Shown here: positions 42,647-51,164 of the stretch, one piece after another
How the letters are laid out: each line of letters begins with the position of its first letter
Numbering within the stretch: position 1 is the stretch's first letter
Source of the DNA: Ilumatobacteraceae bacterium
GTDB taxonomy: Bacteria; Actinomycetota; Acidimicrobiia; Acidimicrobiales; Ilumatobacteraceae
Direction of reading: 5' to 3'
Length of the DNA stretch: 64,000 bases
Assembly (NCBI GenBank): GCA_033344875.1
Contig: JAWPMO010000001.1
Span: 186,001 to 250,000, forward strand
Position numbers and translations under genes: made by a program
The notes under the pieces: generated by a model
The model's input: only the letters and a program-made list of their open reading frames with translations
What the model was told of the DNA's origin: nothing
The model's database searches: none

Positions 42647-43392
42647 GCGCCGTGCCGGCGACCGAGCTGCTGCCCCTCACCGAGCAGGGGCGTCGCTTCT
42701 CGACGTCGCGGACGGTGCGGCTCGGCGACGTCGACACCCGTGGACAGGTTCGCTTCGACGCGATCGCCCGCTACCTGCAAGACGTCGCCAGCGACGATGC
42801 GTTGACCGCGCGCCTGCCGAATGCGATGGGGTGGGTGGTGCGCCGCACGATGATCCGGGTCGACGAGCCGTGTCGCCTCAACGAGAACATTGAGCTCACC
42901 ACGTACTGCACGGGATTCGGCAGGTCGTGGGCGGAACGGCGGACCTCGATCGGTGGCGATGCCGGGGGAGCGATCGAAGCGGTCAGCCTCTGGGTCCAGA
43001 TCGACACCGAGACCGGTCGACCGGCCCGACTGGGCGACGAGTTCGTCGCCCGCTACGGCGAGGCAGCGGCCGGTCGCACGGTGTCGTCGAAGCTTTCGCT
43101 CCCGCCACCGCCGTCCGATGCCCGACGCGGCAACTGGAGCTTCCGTGCCACCGACCTCGACCCGTTCGAACACGTCAACAACGCCGCACAATGGTCGCTG
43201 CTCGAGTCGCTCGACGCGTTCGAGGATCGTCGCGGCGTCGCCGAACTCGAGTATCTCGCCCCGGTCGGGCTCGGCGCGATGGAGCTGCTCGTCGCCGGCA
43301 CCTCGGCGTGGCTGCTCGTCGGCGACCGTACGGCGAGTGCGTACCGGTGGACGCCGGCGGCCGCTGCGCACGACGGCGCGCCGGCGGTCTGA
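42643..43392 (+). CDS. Acyl-ACP thioesterase-like double hotdog protein
   Basis: The 249-residue protein matches the FatA/FatB-type acyl-ACP thioesterase family. Two hotdog domains are joined by a linker: RTVRLGDVDTRGQVRFDAIARYLQDVASDD with WVVRRTMIRVDEP, and GNWSFRATDLDPFEHVNNAAQWSLLE. The DPFEHVNNA segment corresponds to the catalytic Asp/Asn/His region. It releases fatty acids from acyl carrier protein or acyl-CoA. The start overlaps the end of the methyltransferase-GNAT gene (ATGA), implying linked expression, though the metabolic connection is not clear. Confidence 0.82.
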   Translation: MSAVPATELLPLTEQGRRFSTSRTVRLGDVDTRGQVRFDAIARYLQDVASDDALTARLPNAMGWVVRRTMIRVDEPCRLNENIELTTYCTGFGRSWAERRTSIGGDAGGAIEAVSLWVQIDTETGRPARLGDEFVARYGEAAAGRTVSSKLSLPPPPSDARRGNWSFRATDLDPFEHVNNAAQWSLLESLDAFEDRRGVAELEYLAPVGLGAMELLVAGTSAWLLVGDRTASAYRWTPAAAAHDGAPAV

Positions 43393-43433
43393 CCGAGCGG
43401 TCCCCGAGCCGCCGGTCCCGCCGTCGGCCGTGA

Positions 43434-45605
43434 TCAGGTCGGTTCGGTGACGCGGGTTCTCGCGTAGTCGCCGTGCAGCCAGTGCCATGCGGACTGTGCT
43501 GCGACGAACCGTTTCAAGCGCAGCGGGGTTCGCCGCAGGTCGTCGGCGGGAAGGCGGCTGAGCGCTCGGTCGTACCACTTGACCGCTTCGACTTTGGCGC
43601 CCGAGCGGTCGCTCTCTTCGCCGGCTTCGGTGAACGCTTCGACGGCATCGTCGAGGTCGGCCGCATCGGCCGCCGCGAAGTAGTGGGACGCCACCGCTGC
43701 CGACACGCCCTCCGACCGCGGCTGCGATGCCCACGCTCTCGCCGCCGCCACGTGCAGATCTTCGAGATGGAGCACCGACATCGACGCCGTTGCCGCCTTG
43801 CGGAGGATCGCATGGGTGAACCGGTATTGCCGCTCGCCGTGGTCGACCTCGTCGAGAATGCCGGCCTGTGTCGCCTCGGCCAGTGCGGCCGGCACGTCGG
43901 ACACCACTCCTGCGAACCGGCGGAGCAGCCCGACCGGAGCCGCCTCACCGAGGACCGCTGCGTACTCGAGCAACCGTCGTGTCTCGGGTGACAGGCGACG
44001 GAGTCGGCGCTCGACCACCTCGGTCACCCCGACCGGAACACCGTCACGCGACCCGGTCTCGGCGATGTGGCCGATGATCTCGATCGCCAGGAACGGGTTG
44101 CCGTCCGTCTCTCGATACACCCAGCCCGCTGTATCGTCGTCGCTGCTCAGCGGCCCGGACGGCATCAGGAGCATCAGGTCGGTCGCCGGAAGCCCGGCCA
44201 GCAGCATGCGCTCGACCTGGGGCTCGGTGCGCAGGTCGGCGAGGATGTCGTCGAACAACTCAGCAGCTTCCGTCGTGCGATGCGTGCCGATGGTCATCGA
44301 CCCCGGCAACCGGTGCCCGGCCGCCAGATAGTGGAGCAGTCGCAGCGTCGCCGAGTCGGCCCACTGCAGATCTTCGAGGATCAGGATCAGATTTCGGCTG
44401 CCCTGGATCTGCTGCAGGATCCAGCAGAACGTGTCGAAGCGTTCGAGCAACGTGATCGCCGCGGCGGACGACGTGTGTTCGTCCGACGGTCGGCCGGCCC
44501 GCTCGTTCCTCAGCGACGGAATGACTTCGGCCACCACGTCCCGGCGGCGCCCGAGCAGTGCTTCCGCGACGTCGTCGCCGATCGACCGGACATGGTCGGT
44601 CAGCGCCTCGACGAACGGTCGATAGGGCGCCGCGACGTGCTCGTCGCATCGGCCGACCAGCACCACCGTGTCGTCGTCGGCCGCGATCCGTGCGACCTCG
44701 GCGGCCAACGTGGTCTTGCCGATGCCCGGCTCCCCGCCGACGAAGATCGTGTGTTGGGCGCCGTGCTTCGTCTGGGCCAGACGGTTCCGGATTCGTGCGA
44801 CTTCCGCAGTCCGTCCGACCATCGCCCCTGACAAGGGCGACGCTCCCTGCGCAATCGGTGGTGCGTCGAGTGCCGGATCGTGGTCGAGGATCTGCTGTTC
44901 GACCTCGACCAGACGCCGGCCCGGCGACACCCCGAGTTCGTCGGCCAACACTCGGCGCGACTCGGCCAGGCTACGCAGGGCGTCGACCTGCCGCTCGCTG
45001 CGGTACAGGGCGATCGCCAGCGTCGCCCGCAGCCCCTCGCGGTACGGGTACTGCTCGATCAGTTCGTCGAGTGCGGCGATCGCCTCGTGGTGAGCGCCGA
45101 GGCGGACGAGCGTGTCGGCGTGCAGTTCGGCCGCGTCGACCCACTGCTCCGTCAACCTCACCGACACTGCCGCGAGCGGCCCGTCCGGTGCCGCCTCGCC
45201 GAACGGCCGGTCGGCACCGAGTGCGAGCGCTTCGGCCAGCAGCGTCAGCGCGAGCCGAGGCTCGGCCGCTTCAGCTGCGGCGCGGGCGCGTCGAACGAGT
45301 TCCCGGAACCGGACCGCGTCGACGGCGCTGCCGTCGAGGGCGAGTGCGTACCCGTGCTCGGTGGTCGTGATGCGCGAGTGCCCGACGATCTTGCGCAGGT
45401 CCGAGATGTATCCCTGGACCAGGTTCGGAGCCGACGGAGGCGGGTGCTCGCCCCACAGCGCGTCGATGATCGAGTCGACCGACCGGCTGCTGCCGACGTG
45501 CAACGCGAGGAACGCGAGCAGCCAACGCGCCTTGGCGGCACCGATGCGAATGCCGGCCTCGTCGTCGAGGTCGACCTCGATACCGCCGAGCAGTCGAACC
45601 TCCAT
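43434..45605 (-). CDS. SARP-type transcriptional activator with AAA/NACHT-like ATPase
   Basis: The 723-residue protein is built like AfsR-family regulators. Residues ~1-90 form an OmpR-like winged-helix DNA-binding domain (VRLLGGIEVDLDD...SVDSIIDALWGEHPPPSAPNLVQGYISDLRK). Residues ~95-240 form the bacterial transcriptional activator domain (BTAD). Residues ~262-600 form a STAND/AAA_16 ATPase with Walker A VGGEPGIGKTTL (289-300) and a Walker-B-like LILILEDLQWADSATL. A short helical tail follows; the TPR array of full AfsR is missing. ATG 45605 is six bases from a CAGACT -10. Three 11-bp-spaced direct repeats upstream are the expected SARP binding pattern. Confidence 0.88.
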   Translation of the reverse strand: MEVRLLGGIEVDLDDEAGIRIGAAKARWLLAFLALHVGSSRSVDSIIDALWGEHPPPSAPNLVQGYISDLRKIVGHSRITTTEHGYALALDGSAVDAVRFRELVRRARAAAEAAEPRLALTLLAEALALGADRPFGEAAPDGPLAAVSVRLTEQWVDAAELHADTLVRLGAHHEAIAALDELIEQYPYREGLRATLAIALYRSERQVDALRSLAESRRVLADELGVSPGRRLVEVEQQILDHDPALDAPPIAQGASPLSGAMVGRTAEVARIRNRLAQTKHGAQHTIFVGGEPGIGKTTLAAEVARIAADDDTVVLVGRCDEHVAAPYRPFVEALTDHVRSIGDDVAEALLGRRRDVVAEVIPSLRNERAGRPSDEHTSSAAAITLLERFDTFCWILQQIQGSRNLILILEDLQWADSATLRLLHYLAAGHRLPGSMTIGTHRTTEAAELFDDILADLRTEPQVERMLLAGLPATDLMLLMPSGPLSSDDDTAGWVYRETDGNPFLAIEIIGHIAETGSRDGVPVGVTEVVERRLRRLSPETRRLLEYAAVLGEAAPVGLLRRFAGVVSDVPAALAEATQAGILDEVDHGERQYRFTHAILRKAATASMSVLHLEDLHVAAARAWASQPRSEGVSAAVASHYFAAADAADLDDAVEAFTEAGEESDRSGAKVEAVKWYDRALSRLPADDLRRTPLRLKRFVAAQSAWHWLHGDYARTRVTEPT

Positions 45606-45606
45606 C

Positions 45607-45651
45607 GCTCCAGTCTGGCTCCAGCGGCACTCCAGGCCGCGCACGCATGCT
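45607..45651. promoter_or_regulatory. Three 11-bp-spaced direct repeats (candidate SARP operator)
   Basis: GCTCCAG (45607-45613), GCTCCAG (45618-45624) and ACTCCAG (45629-45635) recur with exactly 11-base periodicity. SARP activators are known to bind heptameric direct repeats spaced by one helical turn near the -10 of target promoters. CATGCT (45646-45651) lies ten bases beyond the last repeat and could be the -10 for the DUF4242 genes. The SARP gene's own -10 (CAGACT, minus, 45612-45617) overlaps the first repeat. Confidence 0.6.
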
Positions 45652-45692
45652 GAACCTCGTCACGAAACACCGACCAGAAGGAGCAGAATCTC

Positions 45693-45968
45693 ATGCAGAG
45701 CTACTTGATCGAACGCCACTTCGGCCACATCACACCGGAACAGCTCGCCGCCGGCGGGTCGAAGTCCAAGCGGTGCGCCGCGGAGGACTTCGCCGACACC
45801 ATCGTCTGGAAGCAGTCGCATGCGCTCGAGACCACCGACGGTCTGGTGACCTATTGCCTGTACGAGGCCGCCGGTGAAGACGCCATCCGCGCGCACGCAT
45901 CGGCCGCCGGATTGCCGTGTGACAAGATCAGCGCCGTACAGGTCGTCGGGCCCGACGACTTCGAGTGA
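45693..45968 (+). CDS. DUF4242 family protein (first of a tandem pair)
   Basis: The 91-residue ferredoxin-like alpha-beta protein has YLIERHFGHITPEQLAAGGSKSK at its start and CLYEAAGEDAIRAHASAAGLPCDKISAVQVV at its end. This matches DUF4242, whose structurally known members bind nickel through histidines; a biological role is not established. A good AAGGAG site (45678-45683) precedes the ATG, so it has a true leader. It overlaps the frame of the second DUF4242 gene and is divergent from the SARP regulator, its probable activator. Confidence 0.85.
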   Translation: MQSYLIERHFGHITPEQLAAGGSKSKRCAAEDFADTIVWKQSHALETTDGLVTYCLYEAAGEDAIRAHASAAGLPCDKISAVQVVGPDDFE

Positions 45969-45985
45969 GAGAAGGGTTCGGGATC

Positions 45986-46270
45986 GTGCCGAAATTCCTG
46001 GTCGAACGTGTGTGGGATCCGATGGACGAAGCCGAACTCGCCAAGATGGCCGTGCTGTCGCAACGGATCATCGACGAGACCTTCTCCGACATCACGTGGG
46101 AACGGTCCCAGGTCGCGGTCGACGACGACGGCGTGATTCGAACCTTCTGCGTCTACGGTGCGCCTGGCAAGGATCGGGTGCGTGAGCACTCGGCCGTATT
46201 GGGATGCCATCGAATCGACAACATCTACGAGATCGCCGGCGACATCGACCCCGCCGACCTCCCCTCGTAG
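45986..46270 (+). CDS. DUF4242 family protein (second of a tandem pair)
   Basis: The 94-residue protein starts FLVERVWDPMDEAELAKMAVLSQRI and ends DRVREHSAVLGCHRIDNIYEIAGDIDPADLPS. It is a diverged paralogue of the preceding gene (VREHSAVLGCHRID against IRAHASAAGLPCDKI). GTG 45986 is preferred because it aligns with the first paralogue and has GAAGGG (45971-45976) nine bases upstream; GTG 45965 would give a longer, unmatched N-terminus. Two different DUF4242 chains could form a heteromer; that is inference. Confidence 0.8.
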   Translation: MPKFLVERVWDPMDEAELAKMAVLSQRIIDETFSDITWERSQVAVDDDGVIRTFCVYGAPGKDRVREHSAVLGCHRIDNIYEIAGDIDPADLPS

Positions 46271-46285
46271 CCGACGGTTCGAGTA

Positions 46286-46303
46286 TCCGACACGTGCGTC
46301 GGA
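46286..46303. terminator. Hairpin between the DUF4242 pair and ppk2
   Basis: TCCGAC and GTCGGA form a 6-bp stem around loop ACGTGC in the 65-base gap between converging genes. Modest stability and no T-run keep confidence low. Confidence 0.35.
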
Positions 46304-46335
46304 CGCCGGGCGCGGATCAGGCGGGGTGCGGTTGA

Positions 46336-47106
46336 TCAGGCCCAGCCGTCGTCGTCGACGGCCGGAAGGTGGAACGAGGCGAGCCCCGTCTCGATGCGAT
46401 CGACGATCGTCTCGATGATCTCGACCCGGGCCCATCGCTTCTGTTCGCCGGAGACGAGATGCCATGGCGCCAGGTCGTGATCGGTCTGTTCGAACATGTC
46501 CTCGACCGCGGCGTGGTAGTCGCCGATCTTGTCGCGGTTGCGCCAGTCCTCGTCGGTCAATTTCCAGCGCCGGAGCGGGTCGCGTTGACGCTTCTCGAAT
46601 CGGCGCAGCTGTTCCTCCGGGCTGATCTGCACCCAGAACTTGATGACGATCAAGCCCTCCAGCACGAGGTTGCGCTCGAACTGCACGATCTCGTCGTAGG
46701 CGCGCTGCCACTGGTCGACGGTCGCATAGCCCTCGACGCGCTCGACCAACACGCGGCCGTACCAGCTCCGGTCGAACAGGGCGAAGCCGCCGAGCCCCGG
46801 GACGTCGGACCAGAAGCGCCAGAGGAAGTGTTTGCGCTTCTCGTCGAAGGTCGGCTTGGCGAACGCCGACACCCGGTAGTGCCGTGGATCGAGCGGTTCG
46901 ACGACCCGCTTGATCGCACCACCCTTGCCCGCCGCGTCCGACCCTTCGAACACGACGAGCACGCCGGGGCCGATCGCCGGGTTCTCGAGGTGGCCGCCGA
47001 GATCGAGCCGGAGCGCGAGCAGCCGACGCTGCGCGGCGGCGAGTCGAGCCTCGTAGTCGTCCTTGCGCAGCGTGGCCGACAGGTCGAGATCGTCGAGTCT
47101 CCCCAT
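46336..47106 (-). CDS. ppk2: Polyphosphate kinase 2 family protein
   Basis: The 256-residue protein transfers phosphate between polyphosphate and nucleotides. Walker A is GSDAAGKGG at 55-63. Walker B and the lid are FALFDRSWYGRVLVERVEG (Asp112-Arg113), followed by the second lid arginines in KRQRDPLRRWKLTDEDW. PPK2 classes differ in the use of AMP, ADP or GDP; at this length and without a duplicated domain it is class I- or III-like, which cannot be settled by eye. TACGGT (47113-47118, minus) is six bases before the ATG, pointing to a leaderless transcript. It is divergent from the HDAC-like gene. Confidence 0.92.
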   Translation of the reverse strand: MGRLDDLDLSATLRKDDYEARLAAAQRRLLALRLDLGGHLENPAIGPGVLVVFEGSDAAGKGGAIKRVVEPLDPRHYRVSAFAKPTFDEKRKHFLWRFWSDVPGLGGFALFDRSWYGRVLVERVEGYATVDQWQRAYDEIVQFERNLVLEGLIVIKFWVQISPEEQLRRFEKRQRDPLRRWKLTDEDWRNRDKIGDYHAAVEDMFEQTDHDLAPWHLVSGEQKRWARVEIIETIVDRIETGLASFHLPAVDDDGWA

Positions 47107-47183
47107 GGGGCGACCGTAGCCCCTGGTCGCTGTCCCTCGCTCCCGCGTGTGGCGATCGGCCCGCGCCGTGCCAGGCTGGTGGG

Positions 47184-48191
47184 GTGAGCGTTCCCCTCAT
47201 CGTCCTCACCGGTGCCGAACACGACGAGCACGAGACGCCCGGGTGGCACCCGGAGCATCGCGGTCGTCTCGACGCGGCGCTGGCGGGTATCCACGAAGGT
47301 GGGCTCGACGATGCCACCGAATGGCGGTTGCCCGAGCTGGCTGCGGTCGCCGATCTGGTGACCGTGCACGCGCCGTCGTACGTGTCGGCGATCGAGGAGT
47401 TCTGTGCCGCCGGTGGTGGCAACCTCGACCCCGACACCGTCGCGACCTCGGGTTCGTGGAACACGGCGAGGCGTACCGCTGGTGCCGTGCTCGGCGGCAT
47501 CGACGCGTTGCGAGCGGGGGAGTGCGACGTCGCGTTCGCCGCCGGCCGCCCGCCGGGGCACCATGCGGTCAAGGACCGGGCGATGGGGTTCTGCCTGTTC
47601 AACCACGCCGCGGTCGGCGCCGCCCGTCTCGCGGCCCAGGGCGAGAAGGTTGCGATCGTCGACTGGGACGTTCACCACGGCAACGGCACGCAGGACATCT
47701 TCTATGACGACCCGAACGTGCTGTACGTCTCGACGCACGAGTCCCCGCTGTACCCCGGTACCGGCATGCTGCGGGAGACGGGCGACGGCGCCGGCCTCGG
47801 CGCGAACCTGAATCTGCCGTTCCCGGCGGGCACGGCCGGCGACACGTACCGGGCCGCGTTCGACGACGTGATCGTGCCCCGTATCGAACAGTTCGCCCCC
47901 GACTGGTTGATCATCTCGGCCGGCTACGACGGCCACCGGGCCGACCCGCTCGCCGGGATCGGGCTGACCTCCGCCGACTACGCCGATTTCGCCCGTCGGC
48001 TCCAGCCGCTGGTCGCCGCCCGCCGGGTGCTCGTCGTGCTGGAGGGTGGGTACGACCTGTCGGCGTTGACGTACAGCGTGGGTGCGACGTTGAGTGCGCT
48101 CGTCGGCGGCGCGTACCGACCCGAGCCGGCGTCGACGGGCGAGATCGGCATGCCCACGATCGTGGCGGCCCGACAGCTGTGGGAGTTCTGA
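47184..48191 (+). CDS. Histone-deacetylase-superfamily protein (acetylpolyamine/acetoin-utilisation type)
   Basis: The 335-residue arginase/deacetylase-fold enzyme is zinc-dependent. The active-site PPGHHA motif gives His126-His127. The zinc ligands are Asp162 and His164 in VDWDVHHGNGTQ, plus a later aspartate in SAGYDGHRADPL. The catalytic GGY motif is VVLEGGYDLSAL. Bacterial members remove acetyl groups from polyamines or from acetyl-CoA synthetase (AcuC). No acs or acuA gene is nearby. The GTG 47184 start gives SVPLIVLTG. It is followed by a NUDIX gene one base later, so they probably form an operon. Confidence 0.9.
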   Translation: MSVPLIVLTGAEHDEHETPGWHPEHRGRLDAALAGIHEGGLDDATEWRLPELAAVADLVTVHAPSYVSAIEEFCAAGGGNLDPDTVATSGSWNTARRTAGAVLGGIDALRAGECDVAFAAGRPPGHHAVKDRAMGFCLFNHAAVGAARLAAQGEKVAIVDWDVHHGNGTQDIFYDDPNVLYVSTHESPLYPGTGMLRETGDGAGLGANLNLPFPAGTAGDTYRAAFDDVIVPRIEQFAPDWLIISAGYDGHRADPLAGIGLTSADYADFARRLQPLVAARRVLVVLEGGYDLSALTYSVGATLSALVGGAYRPEPASTGEIGMPTIVAARQLWEF

Positions 48192-48192
48192 C

Positions 48193-48657
48193 GTGCGACG
48201 AACCGGTGACGGATTCATGCAGTGCTCCGACGGCCACGTCCGGTGGGGCGTCTTCGGTGCCGCCGGCGTGGTGTTCGTGGTGCGGTTCCCCGACGGCCCC
48301 AGGGTGATGCTCCAGAAGCGGTCGGCGTTCGCGCACGAGGGCGGTACCTGGTCGTGCGCCGGGGGAGCGCTCGACGAGGGCGAGACGCCGCTCGAAGGCG
48401 CGCTCCGGGAGGCCTCCGAGGAGGTCGGCGAGATCCCGGCCGACTACTCGGTCGTCGGGAGCACGGTCTTCGCACCGGCGACCGACTGGTCGTACACGAC
48501 GTTCGTGGTCGAGGTGCCGGGCGAGTTCGGTGCGTCGATCAACTTCGAGACCGATGCGGTCGCGTGGGACACGCCCGACGAGGTCGAGCGGCGGCCGATG
48601 CACGCCGGATTCGCAGCGGCGTGGCCGGAGCTCCGGGCGATCATCGAGACGATGTGA
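48193..48657 (+). CDS. NUDIX hydrolase
   Basis: The 154-residue protein has a complete Nudix box GALDEGETPLEGALREASEEVG (G-x5-E-x7-REAxEExG) near residues 57-78, giving pyrophosphohydrolase activity on a nucleoside-diphosphate derivative. The specificity is not readable. GTG 48193 directly follows the deacetylase stop, with weak ribosome-site complementarity, so it relies on coupling. Its stop overlaps the GTG of the next small gene. Confidence 0.87.
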   Translation: MRRTGDGFMQCSDGHVRWGVFGAAGVVFVVRFPDGPRVMLQKRSAFAHEGGTWSCAGGALDEGETPLEGALREASEEVGEIPADYSVVGSTVFAPATDWSYTTFVVEVPGEFGASINFETDAVAWDTPDEVERRPMHAGFAAAWPELRAIIETM

Positions 48658-49028
48658 CCGAACAGTTCTTCCCGTACGACCTCGATCGTCGGTGGGCTCC
48701 GATGTTCGCGGTGCTCGGGCTCGGCGACGACGACGGTGTGTACGTCGGCGACGACGGATCGTTCCGGGCGACGTTCGGACGGGTGGGGATCACGACCACA
48801 CTCGACAACGTGCATCACACCGACGTGACCGGTCCGCACCGCTGGTACACGGCGGTCGGTCTCCGGCTCAGCTTCGCCGACGACGGCATCACGTTCGGCA
48901 CCAATCATCGCCGCGGGCTCTGCATCGAGTTCGTCGACCCGGTCCCCAAGGTCATCGGGTTCAAGCGGCACTCTGCGCTGTGGGTGAGCGTCGCCGACCC
49001 CGAGGGTCTGGCTGCCGCGATCGGCTGA
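48654..49028 (+). CDS. Conserved hypothetical protein
   Basis: The 124-residue cytoplasmic protein (TEQFFPYDLDRRWAPMFAVLG...) is rich in beta-type segments with a HHTDVTGPHRWYTAVGLRLSF core. It ends GFKRHSALWVSVADPEGLAAAIG. No family is recognised with confidence; the pattern is reminiscent of small PH-like or lipocalin-like folds. It is translationally coupled (GTGA) to the NUDIX gene, so it belongs to the deacetylase-NUDIX transcript. Confidence 0.65.
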   Translation: MTEQFFPYDLDRRWAPMFAVLGLGDDDGVYVGDDGSFRATFGRVGITTTLDNVHHTDVTGPHRWYTAVGLRLSFADDGITFGTNHRRGLCIEFVDPVPKVIGFKRHSALWVSVADPEGLAAAIG

Positions 49029-49062
49029 GTCGATCCCAGCCGTCGACGGTACGGTGGCCGCC

Positions 49063-49431
49063 ATGCGCAAGCCTGACGTGACCGTGCCCGACACCGCGCC
49101 CCCGAGCGAACTCGTGATCACCGACGATGTCGTCGGCGAGGGCGACGAAGCCGCAGCCGGCCAAGACGTGACCGTCCACTACGTCGGTGTGTCGTGGTCG
49201 ACCGGCCAACAGTTCGACGCCTCGTGGGACCGCATGGAACCGTTCCGGTTCGGGCTCGGTGCCGGTCAGGTGATCAAGGGATGGGACCAGGGCGTCGCCG
49301 GCATGAAGGTCGGCGGGCGCCGTACGCTGCACATCCCGCCGGACCTCGGCTATGGCGCACAGGGAGCCGGGGGCGTCATCGCTCCCAACGAGACGCTGAT
49401 CTTCGTCGTCGACCTGCTCGGCGTCCACTGA
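49063..49431 (+). CDS. FKBP-type peptidyl-prolyl cis-trans isomerase
   Basis: The 122-residue single-domain FKBP has VTVHYVGVSWSTGQQFDASWDRMEPFRFGLGAGQVIKGWDQGVAGMKVGGRRTLHIPPDLGYG. The active-site aspartate (FDASW) and the VIKGW tryptophan are present. There is no signal peptide, so it is cytoplasmic. TACGGT (49050-49055) ends seven bases before ATG 49063, which decides against the in-frame GTG at 49054 because that codon would lie upstream of the transcript start. Confidence 0.92.
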   Translation: MRKPDVTVPDTAPPSELVITDDVVGEGDEAAAGQDVTVHYVGVSWSTGQQFDASWDRMEPFRFGLGAGQVIKGWDQGVAGMKVGGRRTLHIPPDLGYGAQGAGGVIAPNETLIFVVDLLGVH

Positions 49432-49472
49432 TCTCGGTCCGGCCCGGTGGATCCGGGTCGGTCGAGTTGTGC

Positions 49473-50855
49473 TCAGTCGGAGAACTCCGGGATTGCGTGC
49501 TCTCGGATCACGTCGCGGTACCAGTAGGCGCTGTCGCGCGGGGTGCGCTCGAGCGTGTCGAAGTCGACGTGCACGATGCCGAACCGCTTGTCGTAACCCA
49601 GTGCCCATTCGAAGTTGTCGAGGAGCGACCACTGGTAGTACCCGCGGATGTCGACGCCGGCCTCGATGGCGTCGAGTATCGACCTCAAGTGCAGGTCGAG
49701 GTAGTCGATCCGTCGGACGTCGTGGCACCGGCCGTCGACCAACGGATCGTCGTATGCGGCCCCGTTCTCGGTGATGTACAGCGGTGGCAGGTTCGGATAC
49801 TCGCGATCGAGCCGCACGAGGAGTTCGGTGAACCCGTCCGGGGTGATCGGCCATCCCATGTCGGTGTGAATCGCTCGGGTCGGTGACTCCTTCGTGCCGG
49901 TGACCGTGGGGTACTGCGCCCACTCGGTCGTCCGGTCGTCGGCCTGTTGCACGAGGATGTCGAAGTAGTAGTTGATGCCCATCCAGTCGAGTGGCTGGGC
50001 GATCATCGCCTCGTCGCCCGGTTGGATCGCAGCAGCGAGCGGGCCGTAGCGGTCGATCACGTCTGCCGGGTACGCGCCGGTCAGTGTCGCGTCGAACCAC
50101 CAGCGGTTGTGGATCCCGTCGATCATCCGCATCTCGTCCTCGTTCGCGACCGGCGACCCCTCCGCGACGATGTTCGACGGGTTGATCACGATGCCGAGGG
50201 CGAGCCCGTTGCGTTCGGCCCGCATCGCCTGGACGGCGAGGCCGTGGGCGAGGAGCTGGTGGTGGGCCACCGTGACCGCGGCCCGTGGATCGTGGAGTCC
50301 CGGTGCGTGGACGCCGGCGGCGTGCCCGAGGTAGGCGTAACACCACGGTTCGTTGAACGTCGACCACATCGTCACCCGATCGCCGAACTCCTGGACCATC
50401 AGGGCCGCGTAGTCGGCGAACCAGCTCACCGTGTCACGACTGCGGAACCCGCCGATCTCTTCGAGACCGCTCGGCAGATCCCAGTGGAACAGCGTCGGGC
50501 ACGGCGTGATGCCGTGTTCGAGCAGCAGGTCGACCAGACGGTGGTACCAGTCGAGGCCGGCACGGTTCGGCGTGGTTCGACCGTCGGGGATCACGCGCGG
50601 CCATGCGATCGAGAACCGGTAGGTCTGCAGCCCCAGCTCGGACATCAGCTTCACGTCGGATTCGACCCGGTGGTAGTGGTCGCAGGCGATGTCGCCGGTG
50701 TGGCCGTTGGCGACCTTGCCCTCGGTGTGCGAGAACTCGTCCCACACCGAGCGACCTCGGCCGTCGTCGTGGACGGCCCCTTCGATCTGGTACGCCGCGG
50801 TGGCGGCTCCCCAGACGAAATCGGCGGGGACGGCGCGGGCTGGTCGTTCGCTCAT
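49473..50855 (-). CDS. Glycoside hydrolase family 1 beta-glucosidase
   Basis: The 460-residue (beta/alpha)8 retaining glycosidase carries the acid/base glutamate in STFNEPWCYAYLGH and the nucleophile glutamate in YITENGAAY. The family start FVWGAATAAYQIEGAVHDDGRG and the end GYYQWSLLDNFEWALGYDKRFGIVHVD are complete. No signal peptide is seen, so it hydrolyses imported disaccharides or aryl-glucosides in the cytoplasm. ATG 50855 is ten bases after TACAGT on the minus strand. No sugar transporter is adjacent. Confidence 0.93.
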   Translation of the reverse strand: MSERPARAVPADFVWGAATAAYQIEGAVHDDGRGRSVWDEFSHTEGKVANGHTGDIACDHYHRVESDVKLMSELGLQTYRFSIAWPRVIPDGRTTPNRAGLDWYHRLVDLLLEHGITPCPTLFHWDLPSGLEEIGGFRSRDTVSWFADYAALMVQEFGDRVTMWSTFNEPWCYAYLGHAAGVHAPGLHDPRAAVTVAHHQLLAHGLAVQAMRAERNGLALGIVINPSNIVAEGSPVANEDEMRMIDGIHNRWWFDATLTGAYPADVIDRYGPLAAAIQPGDEAMIAQPLDWMGINYYFDILVQQADDRTTEWAQYPTVTGTKESPTRAIHTDMGWPITPDGFTELLVRLDREYPNLPPLYITENGAAYDDPLVDGRCHDVRRIDYLDLHLRSILDAIEAGVDIRGYYQWSLLDNFEWALGYDKRFGIVHVDFDTLERTPRDSAYWYRDVIREHAIPEFSD

Positions 50856-51164
50856 GAAGCGGACGACTGTACCGGTCGTTCGGCCGGCAGACAGACCGGC
50901 CCGATCTGACCTCGACGACACCGAATTTCACGTAGCGTGGAGATTGACCCGCCCCGCGTGGCATTTCGGGGTGCCCCTTGCCACGTTCCGTGCGAATTGT
51001 GTGTTTCTTGTGGCGCCGACGAGCGGGGATCTGTTAGCACAGGCGAGGGATCACGGGCCGCGGCCCGCGTTTCCAGGCGAAACTCGAAGGCACGTGCTCG
51101 CCCGGCGGAATGGCGACCACGTGCGCGTGCCTTCACACCACGGCGGAGGCGAGAGGTACACAAC
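50856..51164. other. 309-base divergent intergenic region upstream of the giant gene
   Basis: No gene or known RNA element is recognised. TAGCGT (50933-50938), the same hexamer used as a -10 elsewhere in this window, could start a ~220-base leader for the giant gene. A palindrome CGGGCCGCGGCCCG sits at 51054-51067. AGAGG (51152-51156) is a usable ribosome site for ATG 51165. The leader is long for this organism and could be structured. Confidence 0.5.

Noticed and set aside
50856-51164. c-di-AMP (ydaO-type) or c-di-GMP riboswitch before the surface-protein gene
   Set aside because: I could not find the conserved core segments of either class; only GC palindromes are visible.
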